This document shows positions 54,501 to 64,000 of a DNA stretch of 64,000 nucleotides, one piece after another. The position numbers and the translations under genes were made by a program. The notes beneath the pieces were generated by a model. The model saw only the letters and a list, made by a program, of their open reading frames with translations, did no database searches and was not told where the DNA came from. How positions within the stretch are numbered: position 1 is the stretch's first letter; each line of letters begins with the position of its first letter. This DNA is from Apodospora peruviana (Eukaryota > Ascomycota > Sordariomycetes > Sordariales > Lasiosphaeriaceae). The stretch is taken from NCBI GenBank assembly GCA_033439685.1, contig JAUEDM010000006.1:1488001-1552000 (forward strand), read 5' to 3'.

Positions 54501-56742
54501 GTGACAACAATTGCATAAATAATGACGTGTATTATCTAGGAGTTGATAGGGTAATAGGTAACTGAGAGGAGAAAGTCGTCCAGTTTTGGACATCTGTTGC
54601 TTATTAGTGATATTTGATTAAAAAGGCATCGAGCGTAAGTATCAAGAGCCATAGAAGACACACCTGAAGACGTGTTTCTCGACACCGAAACCCCAGAAGC
54701 TAAATACTCCTCGGGACACTTTGAATATCTCACTCGAAAGCTCATAATAGGAAAGTCTGGTGCCGGAACCAGCGCCTGAGACAACGAAAACGCGTCACTG
54801 GGCAGACCTGGAGGTCAGTACAATGTTTCCCCACATCATCACCCCCGAATTCTCAACTGACCAAGTTCAGGTCTAGTTTGTCTTTGGAACTTTTATACGA
54901 CTACTGGGTGGTATATCACAATACCGGCCGATCAAGGGCTCTCCCTGTTGCCACAACCTGCTTGATTCTTCACTGTGACTAATGGCCACAGCTAGGATCC
55001 TGGTATATGACGAAAGCGTTCACTTGTCAAGGATCATAGCTATGACTGACAGCAACAATACCAACAACCAAAAGCTTGGAGCTTGGCATACTCAGGGGCT
55101 CAAAGCTCCAACTCCAACAAACAAAACAAACTCCCTCATACCAGTTTGCCAAAGCAGAAAACCATGACGGCACGGACCCTTAAAATACCGTATATGTTCT
55201 CCTTCCTGGACCACGGCTACAAGTGTATAATTGTTGGCGACTTGGATACCAGGGTCGTTGGGACCCATCTCCTCTTCCTTGCTGGGAATGACCCTGTAGT
55301 CATAGGAACGGCACGTGATACGGGGCATATATTCGACATCAATAGTCTTTTATTGCTTTCCAGTAACTCGGGGAGATGGGAGGACAGGATGGACTGCGTG
55401 AGGTGCTCACTCTTTACCTTGTGTGGTTGCTTCATGGTGGATGATGCAATTCGGTCTGTAAGAGGACCCGATTCAGTTACCGCTGGTCCCCATTGTTTGA
55501 CTCGGCCAGGTGACGAAACAACGGCTACATGAGAGTTCTCTGATGGCAGCTACGGGATATGGTAAATCCTCACTTATTGTTCTAGTGTCATCAAACATCA
55601 AGACGTTGGCTCAAGCGGCGATGCATATCGGTCCAGCCTTGCCGAAAAAAAACAGTAATTATTAAGCAAGGGGTGATGCGTCAGAGGTGGTATGACCTCG
55701 CGAGAGCCTCTTCTCTCGGATCCATCTTGGACGCCGGCAGGCCGTGCTGACGACCTGACAGCTCAAACTTTTCTTTTACGAAATCTCTGTACGCACCACG
55801 CAATATATACCCAGAACGGGACGGTAGACTCATCGGTTTGCTTTGTTTTTCGGCGTTGGCTGTGACACCGCTCGGTAAACTTGAGCCGACATTACCGTGG
55901 TACATGTCACTACGGCCCGTACCTTTGCCGGGCTGCCCGTTTCCTGCCGGAGCTGGTTTTCGTAATCACGGAGCTTCGACCAGCACGACGATAACTGTTA
56001 AGGTGCTACCTTGTTTGCCAAGCCCGGTTGGCCTGGTGAGAGAAAGCATATCCGAGACCGTAAATAAGGGGCGGACGGACATTCCCGCCGTTTGTCAAAA
56101 GAGTCACATCACTCAGAGTTCGGACCGGACGACGGACAGTAGCCCGGATCAGGACCATTGACCATTCCATCCGTGTCGTTGGTCGTGCATAAGCGACCAT
56201 CGAACACCTCAATTGACCGGGATCCGAATATTAATTGTGGCGAGTGCGTAATCGGGGATGAGGTAAAAGGACCAGCACGCTATCAAAATACCTCAACAAT
56301 GTTGCCCGGCTTTGCAGCATTCCCGTGTGTCTCGCCCGTCAATGAGGATGGACACAGAGACATCAGCAGAGGCTTGGCATGGGCTTGGTCTGCTCAGAAA
56401 GTCGCTCACTATCAGCGGCGAGCCACTGCTTCAGTGTTTAGCAGGCGTTTCGCCCCACCAATCGCCAATCTGTGATGCAATTGGAACCTGCCACCGCGTC
56501 GGCCACGGGCAGAACGGGCAGGGGGTGCTCGAGACCCAGCAATGGAGGGGGTGATGGAGGGGAAGGAACACCCCACCTTCACAGCTCAACCATTTTTATG
56601 TCGCTCATGCCACCAACATCCCACCTTCTTCCATCCTTCCACACCTCCAAAGTGACGTCCTTGACAACTTCAGAGACTTCTTGAGCTTCAAGAAGACGAT
56701 ACAACATCAACATATCAACTCAAACCGTCCTAAATTCATCAG

Positions 56743-57090
56743 GTAAGCACTTGGTCTTGTCTGACAGGAAGCTTTAGAAGCTTCTGCTCTGCTTGAAACA
56801 GCCCCGCACCTCCCTGTTTCCCTGCCATTCTTCTCTGCTCTGCGGTCGTCCTGCATCGGACCTTCCCTCGAACCAATACCTAACCTCGCCCTGTGCGAGC
56901 GTTTAAAAACCTTTCCTCATCTCCCTTCTGCTTCGAGATTTCTGTTTCTTCCTCTTTGTCGTCATTCTCTGATATCAACCAACCTTCCCATCCTTCTTGT
57001 CCCCATCCAAGCTGATCATTACCTCTACTGTGATACCCTGCGAGCTTCCTCCACGAACCGACTTGCTTACTGGATCCTATTTCTGCTCAG
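56743..57090 (+). other. Possible 5' UTR intron of gpd
   Basis: A GTAAGC donor at 56743 and a pyrimidine-preceded CTCAG acceptor ending at 57090, six bases before the gpd ATG, could bound a 348-bp leader intron. Some fungal gpd genes carry one. A TATA-like TTTAAAAAC at about 56902 inside it suggests an alternative, downstream transcription start. The two readings conflict and neither is proven. Confidence 0.4.
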
Positions 57091-57095
57091 ACAAA

Positions 57096-58260
57096 ATGGT
57101 CATCAAGGTCGGCATCAACGGCTTCGGCCGCATTGGTCGCATTGTTTTCCGCAACGCCGCTGAGCACCCGGATGTCGAGATCGTTGCTGTCAACGACCCC
57201 TTCATTGAGCCCCACTACGCTGTAAGCTACATACCGGGCAACCCATCCCTCCCGATATCTGAGGTATCAGAGCTAACCAGCCTTCGTCTCTCCAGGAGTA
57301 CATGCTTAAGTATGACTCAACCCACGGTACATTCAACGGTACCGTCACCAACGAGGGTGGCGACCTTGTCGTCAACAGCAAGAAGGTCAAGTTCTACACG
57401 GAGCGTGACCCCGCCAACATCCCCTGGAAGGACACTGGTGCCGAGTACATTATCGAGTCCACTGGTGTCTTCACTACCAAGGAGAAGGCCTCTGCTCACT
57501 TGAAGGGCGGTGCCAAGAAGGTCATCATCTCGGCCCCTTCGGCCGATGCCCCCATGTACGTGATGGGCGTCAACGAGTCCACCTACGACGGCAGCGCCGA
57601 CGTCATCTCCAACGCCTCGTGCACCACCAACTGCCTGGCTCCCCTTGCCAAGGTCATCCACGACAAGTACACCATCATCGAGGGCCTGATGACCACCGTC
57701 CACTCCTACACCGCCACCCAGAAGACCGTCGACGGTCCCTCCTCCAAGGACTGGAGAGGTGGCCGCGGCGCTGCCCAGAACATCATCCCCAGCAGCACCG
57801 GTGCCGCTAAGGCTGTCGGCAAGGTCATCCCCAGCCTCAACGGCAAGCTCACGGGCATGTCCATGCGTGTGCCCACCGCCAACGTCTCCGTTGTTGACTT
57901 GACTGTCCGCATCGAGAAGGGCGCCAGCTACGATGAGATCAAGAACACCATCAAGGAGGCCGCTAACGGTCCCCTCAAGGGTGAGTCCTTTTCTTTTTTT
58001 CAGCCTCGCGTACTTCTTTCTCGTTACGTCCCAAAAGCTAACCGAGATATCCAGGCATTCTCGCCTACACCGAGGACGCTGTCGTCTCCAGCGACATGAA
58101 CGGCAACCCTGCCTCGTCCATCTTCGACGCCGGCGCCGGTATCTCCCTCAACAACAACTTCGTCAAGCTTGTCAGCTGGTACGACAACGAGTGGGGCTAC
58201 AGCCGTCGTGTCCTTGACCTCCTCGCCTACGTCGCCAAGGTTGATGCTGGCAAGCAGTAA
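57096..58260 (+). CDS. gpd: Glyceraldehyde-3-phosphate dehydrogenase, 3 exons
   Basis: Glycolytic NAD-dependent enzyme converting glyceraldehyde-3-phosphate to 1,3-bisphosphoglycerate. Exons are 57096-57221, 57296-57980 and 58055-58260, giving 338 residues, the usual length. The Rossmann start is VIKVGINGFGRIGRIVFRNA. The catalytic Cys lies in NASCTTNCLAPLAKVIHDKY. Other landmarks are GRGAAQNIIPSSTGAAKAVG and the C-terminal SWYDNEWGYSRRVLDLLAYV. Codon use is strongly C-ended, as expected of a very highly expressed gene. Both introns have clear donors (GTAAGC, GTGAGT) and CTAAC branch sites (AGCTAACC). Confidence 0.98.
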
Positions 58261-60447
58261 ATTGTTGCTCTCTGATATCGTTCTGCGGATGGGCGCTCGC
58301 CTCACCACTCTCATCCTTAGTGCAAAATAACAACTGTATGGAACTCGGGACGGAAACGGATTCGGGCTTTATAGTTAGTCTAGGGTAGTATGTGATGAGA
58401 ACTCAATAGACACTTCGAGACATGCCTCTTTCTTTACTCGAGATGTGACCGTTCTTTGCCACCAGTAGTCCCTTGGAATGTAAGCATATTGACTTCCTGC
58501 AACGTTAAGATCTCGCCTCATACACCATTTCACGGCGAATAGATCACATCCCCTAGGTGCAAGCATCAGGGACTCGGATATCTTGACCGGCTCCTGGGGC
58601 TCAGAACTGCGATTACAGAAATTTTACATTGCGTACATAACTACTCCCCAGGCCCTGGTAAAGCAAGTCTCTTACGGGGTATGACGGTGTAGTGGGCGTG
58701 AACTACTCACCGTGGAAAGGTGTGTCACAAGCCATAAGTACCTCAGGTAAGATATATTATTGGAATGATTGCTCAACCACTAAAAATCTACTATTCTGAC
58801 AATGACAAGAATAAGCCATCTGTCGACCTTTCCACTCGGCAGGCTTACTGGCACTCTATCTATACAATATCTATACAATCAGTCAATACCTGCCTGTACT
58901 GACGTTTTTCTGCAGTCTCCCCAAGGTATTCCCAATTTTCTCCTTGTCCCAAGCAGCATGCATGCTCAAAAGAAACTCCCATCCCAATCAACAACCAACG
59001 CAAACCTTTTTGCCAAACTCAACAATCTTTTTGTCCCACCCATCCCAGTCGGGTCGATCAGGTAGGTCTGATGAATAGCAACTTGCCACTCTACCTATTT
59101 TTCACCTCTGTCTCTTGACAGAGGCCTACCATGATATTGGGCCATGGTATGACTGACCGACGACCGACTGGTAAATGGGATGGAAAGAAAAAGAAAAAGG
59201 AGAAAAAAATGAAACCATAAGCACCAATCCCTGTGCTACGGTGCTATGCCACGCCATACTCCAACATTTTCTCCAATTTTTTTTTTTCGTTCTTCCCATG
59301 TATAGACACACAACACACACTCGCTCCTTTTATTTCCTGTTTGCTTCTTCGTCCTGAACGAGAACAATGGACGATGGCGGTCGGTGCCGGACAAACCTAC
59401 GAAAGAGAGACGCGTCCGCTTCTTACTCGAAAGCAAAATCCAGATCCATCCACCCCGCAAGAGAGAGACGCGTCCGTCTCTCACTTGCAGGAGTAAAACC
59501 GGATCCGGATTATCAAGTCCCTGTTGACCAACCACCATCTTCATCATCGTCCTCCTTGATTCGCCAAGATGATATGCTCATGCCATGGGAGATATGTGTG
59601 TGTGTGTGTGTGAGAACAAGTCCTCCAGACCATGTCGTATTTCCGGTCGGTCGGTTGCTCGTAGGGCTAACTCTCAAAGGTAGGCGCTCTTCCGCAGTGC
59701 AGGACAGACAAATAGAGTGTTTGTATATCCGTTTACTACTCCTGGGAGGTACACAATCTTTTCGTCCTTCGGTTCCCGACAACAACTAATTTTCTTCCTG
59801 CCTCTCTCTCTTCCCCGTTCCTGTGCCCAGTCCGTTTTGTTTTCGCAGCTGCCCAAAGGCTATACCGACATATATATAACTGCTGACTTCTCGCCGCTCA
59901 CCTTTTAGGTGATGAGTGAACTTTTAGGAAATGATATGACCCAGGGTATCTATCCTGCGTGCCAGAAATGAAAACCGCTAGAGGAGAGTCCGAGGTAAAC
60001 AAGTGATGCGAAGCCTTCGGATAATGAATGCTTGTCCATGAAACGAATGAGCTTTGTATTTATGATTCTTATCCGGGATGATTTTGTGTGTTCATCATAA
60101 GTCGACATAGTGTAAGAAAACCGGAAAGGACAAAATTGTCGCGGTGGTTACCAGAAAGAGAAAGCGAGAGCTCTGTATCTAGAAATGTCTTCAGCGCTGA
60201 TGCTACTTCCTCGGAAACTCTATTCGTGTGACGAGTCTCCCATGCAGCTTTAGCGATAGCAAACAGATTCGTTTTGACATTCCTGATATATCTATGCGTG
60301 ATGATCGATACAGGTATAATGACAGCGTGTTCACTCCGACCACATGGGTTGCTAGCCATGATAATGCGGAACATCTCTCGACAACGCGATCGTCGAACCA
60401 TCAGCGGGTTTTTGGGGTTTCCCGGGAGATAAGATGGGCGTCCCTTA
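58261..60447. other. Convergent intergenic region, gpd / RS-rich gene
   Basis: 2.2 kb between two 3' ends with a TG dinucleotide repeat at about 59594-59613. Short frames are unsupported. Nothing else was recognised. Confidence 0.4.
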
Positions 60448-62490
60448 CTAAAATGCAGCGCCACCAAGACCTTCGCCGGCGAGGGTTTTCAAGCTCCTCT
60501 CGCTCAAATCGCTCTTCAATTCAAACGCTCTGCTATCCCTCTCCATCTTATCCCATAAGCGCAGGCTCTTGCGTAGCCGTTCCTGCTTGATCCTGATCTC
60601 CTCACGCTGCCGCTCTTCATCTTCCTTCAACCGGCGATGGTGAGCCTCCAGATCTTTAGTGACCCCTGTGACGATTGGCGTCAAAGAAGGATCGATCTTG
60701 CCACCTGGAATGATGGGTGGCATGCTGGATATCAAACTCTGGGCCAGCGTCTGGCGGGGCGGTGGGTTGTGAGCAGCGGGGCCTGTCGGCGGATTGAAAG
60801 GCTTTGATACAAGAGACGGAGACGTGGTAGAAGACGACGCTGCAGCCCGAGGACCAGTTGGGATGCCGTTGGGCCCAGTAGGTGGAATAGTTGGCGATAC
60901 CGAGGGGCCAGGCATATGACGCGGCGCCATAGAGGACCAACCGCCACGTGTTCCGCGTGTAGCATAGCCGCCCCGTTGAGGCGGCACATAACCTCGCGGG
61001 CCAGCTGGTGGTATAGTCGGACTCGTGATATCAGGACGTGAAGGTCCGGTCGGAGTCTGCGCCTGCCTAATCGGAACACTTTGGGCCGCAGGTGATGTGA
61101 GATTCCGAGTCGCAGAGGGTCCTGTGGGCGGCGCTCTTAAAGCCGCCGGACCTCTAGGTGGTGATTTAACTGGCTTTGGCGCGCTGTCCTGCGCTGGCTG
61201 CTTGGGAGGCTCGCGGGTCTGACGATTATCGCGAACTTCGTGGCTTTCATGTGGCTCACGCGTTTCGCGAACACCAGGCGTCTCACGGGTCTCACGAATC
61301 TCCCGGTTCTCTAGGGCTTCACGGTTCTCGCGCATCTCACGATTGTCTCGAAAATCACGGTTCTCGCGGACCTCACCTAACTCCCGAGCCGGAGGAGGGG
61401 CTGGCGCAGGTGCCTGAGGGGAACGAGCCGGAGACTGTGGGTGAGAGCGATCATCCCGGGCCCGACGGGAGCCAGGTCGGGGAGACGACCTGCCGGATGC
61501 TGAGCGGGATGTAATTGCTGACGAGTTGTGCGAATCTCGCGGAGGCGATGGACGCCGAAACGCCGGCCCAGGATATCGATCCTCCCGGTCGCGACGATCT
61601 GGAGAACGAGAGCGAGGACGGTATGAGCCACCACGAGGGCCAGCAGGCGGAGATCGACGCAAAGGAGAACGAATCCGACGCTGCCGATCTCTATCAAATG
61701 GCGACCGTGATCTCCGTCGAATGTCTCGGACATCAAAATCACGGCGAGGAGACCGAGCACGGTCGCTCCTATCATCTCTCCGATCGTCTCGACGGTCGTC
61801 CCTTCGATCGTCTCTGCGTGGAGATGTAAATCGAGGAGGTGGAGGGCTTCGTCGGATAGGGCTTCGGAGCCGAGGCGGCGAGTTGCGGCGAATGGGACTT
61901 CGGGGTCGGCTTCTGCTACGATCACGGCGGCGCCAAGTCTCGGGCTCTCTTGACCTCTCACGGCGTCGGAAGCGATCGGCACTACGAGTTCGTCGCCGAG
62001 GAGACCGGCCGGGAACGTAACTATCACTTCCTCCGGGCGGAGTGCGACCTCGATCTCTCAGCGGGCTGCGTGCCGGACGAGGCGGTGATCGAGCTTGTCG
62101 CGGTGGTGAACGAGCCCCTCGTACCGGAGAACGGGGCGGTCTGGGTGGCGAGCGAGCTGACCGGGGGGATCGAGCGGGTCGGGGCGACCGATCGCGGTTA
62201 TAGGGTCGGTAGCTCTCGCCCGCTCCATATCGGCGTACTTCCCCATCCTCATACCTGGCAAACTGGGTGTCAGTCTCTTCGTCAGGATTATTCTGCGAAG
62301 ACAGTGTGTTGCTAGAAACATGGTTCTCTCGTCCACTAGGACGTCGATGACGAAACGGAATGATGCTGTTGACGACGGACATGTTGGTAGGTCTCGGTGC
62401 CGAAAATGCAGATGCCTCGTTGCGGTTGAGATTCCGCGGCGGAGAACCGCGACCACCCCGGGGGCGGTTACGGTTACTCCTTGGAGGCAT
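60448..62490 (-). CDS. Arg/Ser-rich (RS-domain-like) protein, function unknown
   Basis: A single exon of 680 residues. After MPPRSNRNRPRGGRGSPPRN comes a long R/S/P/D region (about 90-340) rich in RSP and SPRR dipeptides, with an RRDD tandem run (RRDDRRDDRRDDRRDD). A region of NRE/RETRE repeats (about 375-425) follows, then a Pro/Gly/Thr-rich stretch of TGP repeats. The conserved-looking C-terminal helix reads VTKDLEAHHRRLKEDEERQR to LRLWDKMERDSRAFELKSDL and ends GEGLGGAAF. RS and RGG-like composition suggests RNA-processing or nuclear-speckle association, but no RRM is visible. No specific function is assigned. The frame is open upstream of the ATG but has no earlier ATG. Confidence 0.8.
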   Translation of the reverse strand: MPPRSNRNRPRGGRGSPPRNLNRNEASAFSAPRPTNMSVVNSIIPFRHRRPSGRENHVSSNTLSSQNNPDEETDTQFARYEDGEVRRYGAGESYRPYNRDRSPRPARSPRSARSPPRPPRSPVRGARSPPRQARSPPRPARSPLRDRGRTPPGGSDSYVPGRSPRRRTRSADRFRRRERSREPETWRRRDRSRSRPRSPIRRNSPPRLRSPIRRSPPPPRFTSPRRDDRRDDRRDDRRDDRSDRARSPRRDFDVRDIRRRSRSPFDRDRQRRIRSPLRRSPPAGPRGGSYRPRSRSPDRRDREDRYPGPAFRRPSPPRDSHNSSAITSRSASGRSSPRPGSRRARDDRSHPQSPARSPQAPAPAPPPARELGEVRENRDFRDNREMRENREALENREIRETRETPGVRETREPHESHEVRDNRQTREPPKQPAQDSAPKPVKSPPRGPAALRAPPTGPSATRNLTSPAAQSVPIRQAQTPTGPSRPDITSPTIPPAGPRGYVPPQRGGYATRGTRGGWSSMAPRHMPGPSVSPTIPPTGPNGIPTGPRAAASSSTTSPSLVSKPFNPPTGPAAHNPPPRQTLAQSLISSMPPIIPGGKIDPSLTPIVTGVTKDLEAHHRRLKEDEERQREEIRIKQERLRKSLRLWDKMERDSRAFELKSDLSERSLKTLAGEGLGGAAF

Positions 62491-62786
62491 TGCAAAATGC
62501 ACCGCCCACTCGGGAGTGATGCGATGCAACGAATTGTTGATCTCAGAATGCCAGGCTATTAGGGATTATGATTTGTAGAAAGAAGGATGTTATTTGGTGG
62601 GGTGGAACTGATCGGTTTTCTGAATATGCTCTGCTCGGGTTCCTGATGATGTTGGTCCGTTGAGGTTCGTGGTTTGTTTGTTGATTGAAGCAGCTTCCTG
62701 GAGGACGGTTTTGTGGTGGGCGACGGGGTGGAGCTTGCTTCCATTTGCGGAGCCCTCGTCCAATGTCCTTTCCGACCTTTGAGACT
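62491..62786. other. Short spacer between two minus-strand genes
   Basis: 296 bp containing the presumed promoter of the RS-rich gene and the 3' flank of the broken gene. No motif stands out. Confidence 0.35.
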
Positions 62787-64000
62787 TCAGATTCGGTTCA
62801 GATCACTCTCAAGGCCCTGTCGAGCTTTCTGAGCAAGAGCATTCGACTTCATAACTCTAGGCGACGGTCTCAAGTCATTTCCTTTCTGGTGGCGCTTCTT
62901 GATGGCACGCTTGTGCCGCTCGGGGAGGTCTTCTTCCAAGCGCAACTCGTATAATATTCGCGCCTTCTTGAACGGGACCGGCCCGACTGACCAACTGGGC
63001 TCGAAGTCATCGTCCTCGTCTTCTCGCTGTCGCTTCTTGCTAGGCAAAACCATGGCATCCGTGCGGTGTGCAGTCTGCTCCGGAAGCTGAGCCTTGCTGT
63101 CTTCAGACAGCTGACCAGCAGCCAGCTGGAAGTTGGGAAACTGTCCCTTCAGAGGCTTCTCGATCTGCTGAAGCCCATCCTTCATGGAGTTGAGCTGGTC
63201 GCCATCATTTCACGCTTTGGCATCTCGACGGGCATACAACTGTATCGCGAGCTTTCTTTCTCGACATCCCGTCGCGCATAAGGTGAGAAACGGTGATCAG
63301 CCGAACGACGCCGTAAATTCACAGGGCTCTTCAAACGGGAACCGGTCTGGGCGTAATTCGGAACATCATCGTTTATGGGCAGCTCCTCTTCTGTCAAAGA
63401 ATGACCCAGCTCTCCGCCAGTCAAATCTTGAGAAACGAGCGGGCTAACCGTCACTCCCTTCGCAAGAAGCTCATTTATAATCTCTTCTTCCGATTATCGC
63501 TTCCGGGTAGGCGTCAGGCCAAGCACGTCCGAGATTGGATCGTATACCATACTGGAGTCACCGTCCTCTTTCTGCTCAGGGTCATCCTAGGGCCCTTGCT
63601 GGAGAGTTGATGCTTGCTGCTGGACAGTCTCTTCACACGAGTACTGGAGTGCTTCATCATGATAGGCAGCTTCCTACACCGCAGAGTTGACACCAGGTTC
63701 GAACATTTGGGCTTCAGGCACAATAAAGCACCATTCAGCCTCCTGCTGCTGAGTGGCCTCATCTACAGCACTGATGGAAGCATCGTCCTTGGGAAGACTG
63801 GTTAGTGGCGTCTCCGGCGCAACTAGCTCCGAATCGACCTCTGTATCCTCATGAGGCTGGGTATCTGTACTTTGGGCAGTGTCGAAAGTAGCTTTCTTCT
63901 CAGCGTCTTTTTGCTGCTGCTTGGCCTTCGTCTTCTGCCGTCGCGCTTCTTCCCGCTGCTGCCGAAGTTCAGCTGCCCACGAAGGCTCCTCAATTTGGCG
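62787..64000 (-). pseudogene. Degraded coding region, partial, three in-frame stops and a frameshift
   Basis: Reading leftward from 64000, one frame runs RQIEEPSWAAELRQQREEAR and on to EAEWCFIVPEAQMFEPGVNS. It is interrupted by TAG (63676-63674), TAG (63589-63587) and TAA (63496-63494), yet the sequence between and after the stops still looks coding (EAAYHDEALQYSCEETVQQQ; SEEEIINELLAKGVTVSPLV). Near 63208-63210 the frame is lost, consistent with one missing T (A on the coding strand), and an adjacent frame continues as NSMKDGLQQIEKPLKGQFPN to the stop at 62787. Each stop is one C-to-T change in a CA context from a Gln codon. The protein is hydrophilic, Q/E/K-rich and not recognised. Alternatives are unrecognised introns (a 93-bp in-frame one could hide the first two stops) or sequence error. 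The gene continues past the window. Confidence 0.6.

Larger units (their letters stand above)
52945..57095. other. 4.1 kb gene-poor region before gpd
   Basis: No domain-bearing frame was found on either strand; the longest (55083-55532, 149 codons) is not recognised. Diverged direct repeats occur at 53351-53515 and about 54428-54470. From about 56580 the sequence becomes the C/T-rich gpd promoter and leader. This may include remnants of decayed mobile DNA, but no terminal repeats or transposase motif were seen. Confidence 0.4.

Noticed and set aside
55083..55532. 149-codon plus-strand frame in the gene-poor region
   Set aside because: No domain, no codon bias like neighbouring genes and no splice logic.
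52945..57095. Possible intact transposon in the gene-free stretch
   Set aside because: No transposase or reverse-transcriptase motif, terminal repeats or target duplication could be seen.

Overview
This window is nuclear DNA from a filamentous ascomycete, most likely a Sordariomycete and possibly Sordariales. The evidence is short introns (about 50-100 bp) with GTAAGT/GTATGT donors and CTAAC/CTGAC-like branch sites. Gene types typical of filamentous fungi are also present: a HookA-type dynein adaptor, HbrB, a PtaB/LDB-type LIM-binding protein and a Pex14/17-like peroxin. Many genes have pyrimidine-rich leaders and intergenic spaces of 1-4 kb. No tRNA, rRNA, CRISPR array or intact transposon was found. 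The species cannot be named from sequence reading alone.

Layout, left to right: the first exon of ribosomal protein S23 (-); a low-complexity protein of unknown function (+); adenylate kinase adk1 (+, 4 exons); autophagy ubiquitin-like atg8 (-, 3 exons), divergent from coproporphyrinogen oxidase hem13 (+, 2 exons); a Sws1/ZSWIM7-like SWIM-finger protein (+); proteasome subunit rpn8 (-, 3 exons), divergent from a small I9 protease-inhibitor gene with a signal peptide (+); a HOOK-family dynein adaptor (+); a Q-rich LIM-domain-binding regulator (-, 6 exons) behind a 3.4 kb upstream region; the TORC2-associated HbrB protein (-), divergent from KEOPS subunit gon7 (+); HOPS subunit vps39 (-, 4 exons), divergent from an SPX-domain phosphate transporter (+); a DUF4050/Gag1-like protein (-); a Pex14/17-like peroxin (-); INO80 subunit ies2 (+); a 1179-residue SAP-domain protein with tandem SMDFS repeats (+); gpd (GAPDH, +); an RS-rich protein (-); and, at the right edge, a degraded gene (-) with three in-frame stops and a frameshift.

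Most genes are unrelated housekeeping genes and do not form one system. Loose themes are vesicle and organelle traffic (vps39, hook, pex14/17-like, atg8) and TOR/nutrient signalling (hbrB, the Gag1-like gene, the SPX transporter, atg8).

The least explained parts are the SAP protein with its in-frame expanding activation-domain-like array and repeat-rich leader; the broken right-edge gene, whose three stops are all one CA-to-TA change away from glutamine codons (a repeat-induced point mutation signature); the SWIM finger split by a long acidic insert; and the gene-poor, repeat-bearing stretches at 46.5-49.4 kb and 53-57 kb.
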